Shown one piece after another: positions 13,943-21,050 of a DNA stretch of 37,642 nucleotides (position 1 is its first letter; every line of letters starts with the position of its first letter). The position numbers were made by a program, and so were the translations under genes. This DNA is from Candidatus Limivivens merdigallinarum. Lineage in GTDB: Bacteria; Bacillota; Clostridia; Lachnospirales; Lachnospiraceae. Location: contig DVFT01000074.1 of the NCBI GenBank assembly GCA_018713105.1, positions 1-37,642 of the forward strand, written 5' to 3'. Below the pieces are notes generated by a model that worked only from the letters and a program-made list of their open reading frames with translations, was not told the DNA's origin and made no database searches.

Positions 13943-14977
13943 TTAGAATGCTATGCTTTCCCGCAGAATCAAAGTTGTCATATATTGGGAATAGACATAA
14001 GGGGCATCAGGATTACGCATACGATTGACAATACATTCAGCTGCAGCGGTTCCAAGAGCTTCTTTTGGCGTACTGATAGTAGTGAGTGGGGGAAAGGTAT
14101 GCTCAGATTCCGCGATATTGTCAAAGCCGCAGATAGAAAAATCCCGGGGAACAGCATAGCCCAAAAACTGGGCGGCATGCATGATCTGGATGGCAGTCCA
14201 GTCATTACCACAGATGAAAACATCGGGCAGATGTTTCATACTCTTTAGACGTTCTGCCAGATAGTTGCCGTTCATGAACTGCTGATCAGTCTCACCCAGC
14301 AAGGAACATTCCAGATCCAAAGAAAGATCGTGTTGGGCAAGGGTTTCACAGAGTGCGTCATAGCGTTCCTGGAAACCTCGTCCGACGTTGGAAGAATAGA
14401 TGTCACCGGCGAAGGCAAAATGACGGCAGCCTTTCTGAATCAGTTTAGTAACCAGATGCCGTATATGAACCTTATTTTCCATGGTGATGATATCTATGCG
14501 GCCGAATAACGTCTCATATTCCCGGGGCATATCTACAGTAACTGTGGGGAGACCAAGCTTTAAAATAGCCTCACAGACGCGGAGATCACAGATCTCTACG
14601 AGAATGATCCCTTTTACAGAGGGATTGTGCACGTTAGGAGGCAGGCGAAGGTTTCGCATATCGCTGTCATCCATAATGCCAAGTGTCAGAGAACAGTTGT
14701 TTTTGATAAGGACAGATTCGATGCCTTTCATGACATTAATCCAGAAAACAGAATAGTTTACCGATGCCCTTGTAAGAAGAAGAATAGAATCCGGGACGTC
14801 AGACATAAGGGCGTCAGCAGATTCGGAAATTGCGGACCGGTAATTTAATTCCCGTGCTTTTTCAAGCACAAGTTTTCTTGTTTTTTCGGATACGCCATTC
14901 TTGTTACTGAGAACTTTTGCTACGGTATTCCGTGAAAGATTCAGTTCATGGGCGATTTCCTTGATGGTACACTTCAT
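13943..14977 (-). CDS. LacI-family repressor of the fructoside operon
   Basis: A 344-residue regulator. The DNA-binding head fills residues 1-50: IKEIAHELNLSRNTVAKVLSNKNGVSEKTRKLV, with the hinge after ARELNY. The rest is the type I periplasmic-binding fold that senses a sugar (DSILLLTRASVNYSVFWINVMKGIE near 75, VFICGNDWTAIQIMHAAQFLG near 255, ISTPKEALGTAAAECI near 300). The start at 14977 is fixed by the head domain and a GGAGAAAATTAT site; the open frame runs on upstream through AT-rich DNA. Divergent from the GH32 gene, with a palindrome at 15194-15205 overlapping the transcription start of that operon. Repression relieved by a fructoside is the natural reading. Confidence 0.92.
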   Translation of the reverse strand: MKCTIKEIAHELNLSRNTVAKVLSNKNGVSEKTRKLVLEKARELNYRSAISESADALMSDVPDSILLLTRASVNYSVFWINVMKGIESVLIKNNCSLTLGIMDDSDMRNLRLPPNVHNPSVKGIILVEICDLRVCEAILKLGLPTVTVDMPREYETLFGRIDIITMENKVHIRHLVTKLIQKGCRHFAFAGDIYSSNVGRGFQERYDALCETLAQHDLSLDLECSLLGETDQQFMNGNYLAERLKSMKHLPDVFICGNDWTAIQIMHAAQFLGYAVPRDFSICGFDNIAESEHTFPPLTTISTPKEALGTAAAECIVNRMRNPDAPYVYSQYMTTLILRESIAF

Positions 14978-15154
14978 ATAATTTTCTCCGTTTTTATTTT
15001 TATTATAAATGTGATTTTTATGGATGTAAAGAGAAAAGTGTGCATTTGAATTTGCATAAAGGTTATCAATGCACAAAATCTTGTGAAAATGGTATAAAAT
15101 ACCAAAAAAGAATATGTATAAAAGATAGAAAATGTGAAAAATGCACAAAATATA

Positions 15155-15183
15155 TTGAAAAAACTAAAAAAATGAGCTATGAT
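15155..15183 (+). promoter_or_regulatory. Promoter of the GH32-GH172 operon
   Basis: TTGAAA (15155-15160), 17-bp spacer, TATGAT (15178-15183). Start of transcription would fall near 15190, just before the palindromic operator. Confidence 0.8.
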
Positions 15184-15193
15184 TAAGACAACG

Positions 15194-15205
15194 ATAAACG
15201 TTTAT
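15194..15205. promoter_or_regulatory. Candidate LacI-type operator
   Basis: ATAAACGTTTAT, a perfect 12-bp palindrome with the central CG typical of LacI-family sites. It lies immediately after the probable transcription start of the GH32 operon, where a bound repressor would block initiation. Confidence 0.7.
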
Positions 15206-15270
15206 TGGATGTAAAAAATATGCATTATATGCATAGAAACAAAAATGCACAAAGAGAAATGGAAAAGATA

Positions 15271-16707
15271 ATGGGAAACATATTTTACAAACCAGAAAAT
15301 GCATGGGTGGGAGATCTGATTCCGTATTATGAGAACGGTACATATTTTGCGTTTTATCTGCATGACCCCCGCAATCGGAAAGATGAGTTTGCAGAAGATA
15401 CCACATGGCATCTTGTAACTACCAAAAATTTCCTGGATCTTACCTATCACGGAGAAGCCATTCATCCGGGAGGTGCTGATAAGCCGGACCGGAATGCGTA
15501 TACCGGCTCCGTAATCCGGGATGATAACGGTATCTGTTATGCATTTTTTACTGCATTCAATGAGGACATTAAGATAGACGGAAAAAGCGTACAGTCAGTC
15601 ATGCGTGCAAAAGGGACAGACCCATATCACCTTGAGACAGACCGGGAATTTTTATTTGCAGCCGATGATAAGATCTACGAATCATTTGATTGGAGAGATC
15701 CGTATGTATTTTTCCATGAAAAAGAACAGTGCTGGTGGATGCTTCTGGCAGCACGAAGAAAAAATGCAGGAGGTCTTCGGGGCGGATGCATTGCTCTGTG
15801 CAAATCGAAGGATTTGACAAACTGGACTTATGAACAGCCTTTTTTTGACCCGCATATGTATGTGACCATGGAATGTCCAGAAGTATTCCAGATGGGGAAT
15901 TACTGGTATCTGGTATTTTCTACATTCAATGAGAAATTTGTGACACATTATCGGATAGCGGACAGTCTAGAAGGACCGTGGAGGATTCCGGACGACGACG
16001 TTTTTGATACCCGTGCCAATTATGCAATCAAAACAGTATCAGACGGTAACCGCAGATTTGCCTGCGGATGGATTGCAAGCAAAAAGGGAAACTGTGATTT
16101 TGGACCATGGGAATGGGGCGGAACGATGGTATTTCATGAAGTCATCCAAAATCCGGAAAATGGCGAGCTCCATATAAAACAGATTGATGCTTACGGCAGA
16201 TTTTATCAGGAGAAGGTCGAAACCTCAAATCCCATCCTCTGGAATTGCCGAATGGAGGAAAAAACTGTGAAAACCGAGATGCTGGGAGCGTTCTTGTATG
16301 ATGTTCCGAAAGATGCGTTTTCTTTGGAAATGCAATTTGAAATCTTAAAAGCCCATGAGTTTGGGATTGCGCTTCATGCATCGGATGGTTTGGAAACAGG
16401 ATATTTTCTGAAAATGAACGACAGGACGGGAGAAATGGCATGGGATCAATGGCCGAGGGCTGTTCCGGGTAAGTATCAATGGCAGATTAAAGGGGATATC
16501 CCATATCAGCTGGAGACTGTCCGAAGGCTGCCTACAGGACCGGTCTACCGCGTGAAAATTCTGCGGGAAGGGAGCATTTGCATCGTCTATGTAAATGACG
16601 AGGTGGCGCTGTCCACAAGAATGTATGACCATAATGGTCAGTTGGCAGGACTGTTTCTGGTTCAGGGAGCCGCGAAGTTTACAAAATTTGAACTCAAAAT
16701 AAGGTGA
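15271..16707 (+). CDS. GH32-family glycoside hydrolase (beta-fructofuranosidase-like)
   Basis: A 478-residue protein without signal peptide, so cytoplasmic. It has the five-bladed beta-propeller pattern of GH32: nucleophile region WVGDLIPYY with Asp15, the RDP motif at Asp143 (FDWRDPYVF), and the acid/base Glu201 in MECPEVF. A beta-sandwich domain follows from about 320. The first motif differs from the classical WMNDPNG, which marks a divergent subgroup with altered substrate preference. Several starts are possible (15220, 15259, 15271); 15271 is chosen because the homology begins at once with IFYKPENAW, though its ribosome site is weak. First gene of the operon, 19 bp before the binding protein. 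It probably removes fructose from an imported disaccharide; it could alternatively act on another beta-fructoside. Confidence 0.82.
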   Translation: MGNIFYKPENAWVGDLIPYYENGTYFAFYLHDPRNRKDEFAEDTTWHLVTTKNFLDLTYHGEAIHPGGADKPDRNAYTGSVIRDDNGICYAFFTAFNEDIKIDGKSVQSVMRAKGTDPYHLETDREFLFAADDKIYESFDWRDPYVFFHEKEQCWWMLLAARRKNAGGLRGGCIALCKSKDLTNWTYEQPFFDPHMYVTMECPEVFQMGNYWYLVFSTFNEKFVTHYRIADSLEGPWRIPDDDVFDTRANYAIKTVSDGNRRFACGWIASKKGNCDFGPWEWGGTMVFHEVIQNPENGELHIKQIDAYGRFYQEKVETSNPILWNCRMEEKTVKTEMLGAFLYDVPKDAFSLEMQFEILKAHEFGIALHASDGLETGYFLKMNDRTGEMAWDQWPRAVPGKYQWQIKGDIPYQLETVRRLPTGPVYRVKILREGSICIVYVNDEVALSTRMYDHNGQLAGLFLVQGAAKFTKFELKIR

Positions 16708-16726
16708 AAAGAGAGGAGAAGACAAA

Positions 16727-18010
16727 ATGAAGAAAATGATGAAAACCCTTTTGACGGCAGCTATAGTGGGTACAGTTCTGACTGCTGCAGGCAGTGTTGC
16801 CATGGCAGAAGAAGAACCAGTTACGGTTACCTGGTTTGCATCCAGACCAGTGGACGGCGCGATTGATTTGGCAATTCGGGAGATTGCCAAGCAGTACAGT
16901 GATGAACATGGCGGGAACTGGCAGCTGGAAGTAATTACAGAAGCAGACAGACCGTCCTATCTGCAAAAGCTCCAGACCTTGGTTTCCGGAGGCAATATGC
17001 CAGATATCATCGATATCGATGCAACACCTTACTGCCAGGAGCTGGTTGATGCAGGAATGTTGGTTGATGTCAAAGAATATCTGAATGAAGAAGGTCTGTA
17101 TGACAGTTTTGAGCCGACAGCGTTGGCATACCAGGAATTTACAAACGGAACCATGTACACGCTTCCTCTGGAATATCATGTGGAAATGATATGGTACAAC
17201 AAGGAGATCTTTGCAGAGAACGGATTGGAAGTGCCAACAACTATGGATGAATGGCTGAATGTCTGCCAGGCTCTTTCTGAAGCGGGCATAACCCCAATTG
17301 CTGTAGATGGTGTAGACCGTTGGCCGGTAATCCGTTATCTGGCAATGATGCCGTTCCGTGAAACTGGAAACGAGTATATCATTAGTCTAAGCGAAGGAAA
17401 TGCATCTATGGGAGATGAAACAGGACGCAATGGTATCGAATTCTTCCAGCAGATCGGTCAGTATTTCCAGGAGGGCTTTGCTGCAACCGATTATGCAACG
17501 GCACAGGCAATGTTCCTGGATGGACAGGCTGCCATGTATTACATTGGTGATTGGGAAATTGCCGCTATGCAGGAGGGATATGAAAACGGAACGATCGGTT
17601 ATTTCTATATGCCGGCAGTAGAAGGAGCATATACACAGGCAAATGAGTTTTGCGTTAACTCGGGTATCGGTATGGCGTTCAATTCAGAGACCTTTGATGA
17701 AAAGACGAAAGATTTTATCAACTATGTGATTGAGAATTACGGTAAGATTTATGCAGGAATGGATCAAATGACACCGATCAAATCAGAACTGCCGGAAGAT
17801 CATGAATTCTCTGAACTGTATCTTCAGGTTCGTGAAGATATGAGTAATATTGGTGAACATTTCTTAAAACCTTGGGATTGTTATCTGGATTCCAATACCT
17901 GTAATGTCGTAAATGACAACGCACTTTTGCTTGCAACAGGAGATATGGATGCAGATACCTTTATAGAGCTTGTGGATTCTGCTCTGGCAGAGTATACATC
18001 AGGATTCTGA
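16727..18010 (+). CDS. Sugar ABC transporter solute-binding protein (CUT1, family 1)
   Basis: A 427-residue extracytoplasmic binding protein. The signal peptide reads MKKMMKTLLTAAIVGTVLTAAGS with probable cleavage after AMA (near residue 27). The mature part shows the family 1 pattern: VTWFASRPVDGAIDLAIREIAKQY, LQTLVSGGNMPDIIDID, MYTLPLEYHVEMIWYNKEIFAENGLEVPTTMDEW, and FLDGQAAMYYIGDWEIA. It delivers an oligosaccharide to the two permeases encoded downstream. There is no lipobox Cys, which is unusual for a Gram-positive transporter. The start has GAGAGGAGAAGACAAA in front. A weak terminator hairpin (18025-18053) follows, likely allowing higher expression of this gene than of the permeases. Confidence 0.9.
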   Translation: MKKMMKTLLTAAIVGTVLTAAGSVAMAEEEPVTVTWFASRPVDGAIDLAIREIAKQYSDEHGGNWQLEVITEADRPSYLQKLQTLVSGGNMPDIIDIDATPYCQELVDAGMLVDVKEYLNEEGLYDSFEPTALAYQEFTNGTMYTLPLEYHVEMIWYNKEIFAENGLEVPTTMDEWLNVCQALSEAGITPIAVDGVDRWPVIRYLAMMPFRETGNEYIISLSEGNASMGDETGRNGIEFFQQIGQYFQEGFAATDYATAQAMFLDGQAAMYYIGDWEIAAMQEGYENGTIGYFYMPAVEGAYTQANEFCVNSGIGMAFNSETFDEKTKDFINYVIENYGKIYAGMDQMTPIKSELPEDHEFSELYLQVREDMSNIGEHFLKPWDCYLDSNTCNVVNDNALLLATGDMDADTFIELVDSALAEYTSGF

Positions 18011-18024
18011 ATATTTTAGGATAT

Positions 18025-18053
18025 GACCGTCGCTTTCTTGGCGGCGGTCTTTT
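18025..18053 (+). terminator. Leaky terminator between binding protein and permease
   Basis: GACCGTCGC pairs with GCGGCGGTC (one G-U-type pair), followed by only TTTT. Such attenuating hairpins after binding-protein genes commonly set a high binding-protein to permease ratio. Confidence 0.65.
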
Positions 18054-18060
18054 CATCCAA

Positions 18061-18094
18061 TCCGTTTTTAGGACAGATCCGTTTTTGGGACAGA
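18061..18094 (+). repeat. 17-bp tandem duplication
   Basis: TCCGTTTTTAGGACAGA (18061-18077) is followed directly by TCCGTTTTTGGGACAGA (18078-18094), one mismatch, in the untranslated gap just before the ribosome site of the first permease gene. Confidence 0.85.
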
Positions 18095-18107
18095 CAGGAG
18101 TGAGGAT

Positions 18108-19043
18108 ATGAATGGAGTATTAAAGAGTAAAAGAGCGTTTCTGATTTTTTTGCTGCCGGCATTGTTGTTTTATCTGTTTTCTGTATTTTATCCCATTATA
18201 GAGTCTATCCGGCTTAGCTTTGTCAGCTGGAGTGGTCTGGGAGAAAAGCGTTTTGTAGGACTACAGAACTATATTCATCTGTTTCAGGATAAAGTATTTT
18301 ATACTGCATTTTTGAACAATTTGGTTTATCTGGTTATTGTGGTGGGGATGCAGATTCTGATCGGTCTTTTATTCGCAGTTCTTCTGACCTATCTCACCAA
18401 GGGCGTTACGTTGATTAAAACACTGTATTACGTCCCTTGCATTATCACGACTGTAGCGGTGACCCAGCTTTTCAGAAGTATGTATGCGACACAACCGGAA
18501 GGAATCATTAACCAGCTTCTGAACGCAGTCGGTCTTGGAAGCCTGGCAACGTCATGGCTTACCAATGTGAAAACCGTGCTCGTGGCTGTGTCGATCCCGG
18601 AAGGCTGGAGATACACGGGTATGTATATGGTTATTTTTTATGCAGCACTGATTTCCCTGGATCCGGAGATTTGTGAGGCAGCGAAAATTGATGGGGCCAA
18701 TGGATGGCAGACTCTGATCCGTGTGAAGCTTCCGATGATCAAAGAGGTTCTGCTGCTCACTCTTACCATGGTGCTTACCGGAGCTTTAAGGGGATTTGAT
18801 ATTCCGTATATTTTGACCAATGGCGGTCCCGGAAACGTCAGCGAATTAATGTCAACTTACATGTATAAGAGGGCATTTGGCAGTAATCAATATGGCTATG
18901 GAAGCGCAATTGCAGTATTTATTATTGTAGAAAGTATGTTGGTAGTAGCGCTTCTTAGGACGATATTTACTAGTAAGGAAGAACGGCAGATGCGCAGAGA
19001 ACAGAGAATACTCAGAAAAGCAGGAAAGGGGAATGGCAGATGA
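18108..19043 (+). CDS. Sugar ABC transporter permease (MalF/UgpA type)
   Basis: A 311-residue membrane protein with six hydrophobic helices. The first is at about 10-32 (FLIFLLPALLFYLFSVFYPI). The cytoplasmic EAA loop that docks the ATPase reads EAAKIDGANGWQTLIRVKLPM (about 191-211). This is the MalF-type partner of a CUT1 heterodimer. The start is preceded by AGGAGTGAGGAT. It overlaps the second permease gene by 4 bp (ATGA), so the pair is probably made in equal amounts. No ATPase gene is encoded in the operon. Confidence 0.92.
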   Translation: MNGVLKSKRAFLIFLLPALLFYLFSVFYPIIESIRLSFVSWSGLGEKRFVGLQNYIHLFQDKVFYTAFLNNLVYLVIVVGMQILIGLLFAVLLTYLTKGVTLIKTLYYVPCIITTVAVTQLFRSMYATQPEGIINQLLNAVGLGSLATSWLTNVKTVLVAVSIPEGWRYTGMYMVIFYAALISLDPEICEAAKIDGANGWQTLIRVKLPMIKEVLLLTLTMVLTGALRGFDIPYILTNGGPGNVSELMSTYMYKRAFGSNQYGYGSAIAVFIIVESMLVVALLRTIFTSKEERQMRREQRILRKAGKGNGR

Positions 19044-19867
19044 AAAAGAAATGGACTAAAATCTTGCTGGCAGCAGCCGTAATATTCTTTTTGTTTATTC
19101 AGCTGTATCCTGTAGTGTGGCTGTTTCTGGCAAGTATCAAACCAAGTACGGAGCTGGCAACGCAGCCATTTGCGCTTCCCAAGGAACCAACCTTTCAACA
19201 TTATGTGGATATTTTCCGGGAAGGTGCTATTTTCCGTTATATGTGGAACAGTCTGAAAGTAACGAGTGTTTCAATTATCCTGATCGTGGCATTGAGCAGC
19301 ACCGCCGGCTTTGCCCTTTCTAAATTCAAATTCAGGATTACAAAACCGATTTATACATTTTTTACATTTGGAATTATGATACCAGTGCAGATCACCTTGA
19401 TACCTCTTTTTTGTTTTTACAGTGATATGGGTATTTTGAATTCCTCGTTCACTATGATCCTCCCACAGGTAGGATTTGCGCTGCCTCTTTCTGTGATGAT
19501 GTTTGTCAGCTTCTACAGTTTCGTTCCGAATGAATTGATCGAAGCAGCTGTTATGGATGGGTGCAGTACATATGGCATATTCGGACGAATCGTATTTCCC
19601 TTGGCAAAAAATACCGTAATTACCGTGGCTTCTATGTACTGTATCCTGATTTGGAATGACTTCATCTTTGCAAATACCTTTATCACCGATAATGCGGCAA
19701 AAACAGTTGCTCTGGGATTGCGGGACTATGTAGGTGCATTTGGAAATGTAAATTGGGGAATGACGTATGCAGCGATCGCTGTAACGATCCTTCCTCCGAT
19801 GATTGTGTATTTCGCTTTAAATAAATATGTAACTGCCGGTATGACAATGGGTGCTACGAAAGGATAA
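19040..19867 (+). CDS. Sugar ABC transporter permease (MalG/UgpE type)
   Basis: A 275-residue, six-helix permease. Family marks: LFLASIKPSTELATQPFALP near the N-terminus, LSSTAGFALSKFKF (the MalG-type loop before helix 3), and the EAA loop EAAVMDGCSTYGIFGRIVFPL (about 172-192). It pairs with the preceding permease. As usual for CUT1 systems in Clostridia, the energising ATPase is presumably a shared MsmX-type protein encoded elsewhere. Five bases separate it from the GH172 gene. Confidence 0.92.
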   Translation: MKKKWTKILLAAAVIFFLFIQLYPVVWLFLASIKPSTELATQPFALPKEPTFQHYVDIFREGAIFRYMWNSLKVTSVSIILIVALSSTAGFALSKFKFRITKPIYTFFTFGIMIPVQITLIPLFCFYSDMGILNSSFTMILPQVGFALPLSVMMFVSFYSFVPNELIEAAVMDGCSTYGIFGRIVFPLAKNTVITVASMYCILIWNDFIFANTFITDNAAKTVALGLRDYVGAFGNVNWGMTYAAIAVTILPPMIVYFALNKYVTAGMTMGATKG

Positions 19868-19872
19868 AGCGT

Positions 19873-20967
19873 ATGAATGGATTAAATCAAATACCATTTC
19901 TGAAGCATGGACGAAGCCGTGCGATCAACGCCGAAAACCCAACGGGAGAAAAAGGAAGTGGAGGTAAAGCGGCCAGTAATTTAGGTGTTGGAAGAAAAGG
20001 AAGTCCCTGTTTGTGTGATTTAATGCCGGGAAGTACGGTTATACTTGCGGATATCCGGGAATGCGGGGTGATACGTCATATTTGGATGACGGTAGATCAT
20101 AAGACCACGGAAGCAGATTGTTTTGTCCTGAGAGACCTCGTGCTTCGTATGTACTGGGACGAAGAAGAGACACCTTCCGTGGAAGTTCCTCTGGGAGATT
20201 TTTTCTGCTGCGGGTTTGGGCAGGAGTGTCTCGTGAATTCTGTTCCGATCATGGTGGCACCGTCGCGGGGAATGAATTGTTTTTTTAGTATGCCGTTTAA
20301 GCGGAGGGCGTTGATTACTTTGGAGAATCAACATAGGAACCCGATACCGGCGTTTTTTTATCAAGTTGATTACTGCCTGTATGATGAATTGCCGGAAGAT
20401 ACGGAGTATTTCCATGCACAGTGGCGAAGAGAAAAGTTGACGACGCTGGGGCAGGATTATACAATAGTAGACGGAATCAAGGGAAGCGGTACATACGTCG
20501 GCACTTATCTGGCTTTGTCCGTACTGGAGCGTTACTGGTGGGGAGAAGGAGAAGTGAAATTCTATTTGGATGGGGATACCGTCTATCCTACAATCTGTGG
20601 GACTGGAATGGAAGATTACGTGGGTGGTTCCTGGAGCTTTGCGTCATATTCGGGTGGCAAAACAGTAGAAAATACCTATTGTACCCCTTACATGGGATAT
20701 CCATTTTATTCCAGACATGACCAATTGGTTTATAACGCTTATCATAATGACGATTGTCCGCCGATGCGGGGATTTTACCGCTGGCATCTGCCAGATCCGA
20801 TTTTCTTTGAGGAGGATCTAAAGGTAACGGTACAACAGATTGGAGTACGCCATGGCGGATTGTTTGAAAGGCAGGATGATCTGTCAAGCGTGGCTTACTG
20901 GTATCAAAAAGAAAACCATGCAGCGTTTCCGGCACTCCTAAGTGCAAAAGAACGCTGGCCAAGATAA
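19873..20967 (+). CDS. DUF2961 / GH172-family glycoside hydrolase
   Basis: A 364-residue cytoplasmic enzyme. DUF2961 proteins form family GH172, whose founding member from Bifidobacterium dentium interconverts inulobiose and difructose dianhydride I; other members act on arabinofuranosides. Family features seen: SRAINAENPTGEKGSGGKAAS at the N-terminus, LADIRECGVIRHIWMT, FFSMPFKRRALITLENQ, and the core motif CGTGMEDYVGGSW with the catalytic-type Glu247. A second Glu at 266 (KTVENTY) is a candidate acid/base by spacing. It ends the operon begun by GH32. A Gly- and Lys-rich stretch near residue 25 binds the substrate in relatives. Given the partner genes, an alpha-fructofuranosidase/difructose-anhydride hydrolase is favoured over an arabinofuranosidase. 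Confidence 0.85.
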   Translation: MNGLNQIPFLKHGRSRAINAENPTGEKGSGGKAASNLGVGRKGSPCLCDLMPGSTVILADIRECGVIRHIWMTVDHKTTEADCFVLRDLVLRMYWDEEETPSVEVPLGDFFCCGFGQECLVNSVPIMVAPSRGMNCFFSMPFKRRALITLENQHRNPIPAFFYQVDYCLYDELPEDTEYFHAQWRREKLTTLGQDYTIVDGIKGSGTYVGTYLALSVLERYWWGEGEVKFYLDGDTVYPTICGTGMEDYVGGSWSFASYSGGKTVENTYCTPYMGYPFYSRHDQLVYNAYHNDDCPPMRGFYRWHLPDPIFFEEDLKVTVQQIGVRHGGLFERQDDLSSVAYWYQKENHAAFPALLSAKERWPR

Positions 20968-20995
20968 AAAAGAAAAATGTTGAAATTCGAAAAAG

Positions 20996-21033
20996 ATAGA
21001 GGAGCTTGTGTTTAAAAGCACAAGTTCCTCTAT
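20996..21033. terminator. Bidirectional terminator between GH172 and the giant surface-protein gene
   Basis: AGAGGAGCTTGTG and CACAAGTTCCTCT pair (one G-U) around a TTTAAAAG loop. It serves the convergent genes on both sides. Confidence 0.8.
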
Positions 21034-21050
21034 TTGAATTCCTCCATATT

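Noticed and set aside
13943-15148. Longer 401-codon form of the LacI-type gene
   Set aside because: The extra 57 codons are AT-rich leader DNA without ribosome site; LacI proteins start directly with the helix-turn-helix, which begins at 14977.
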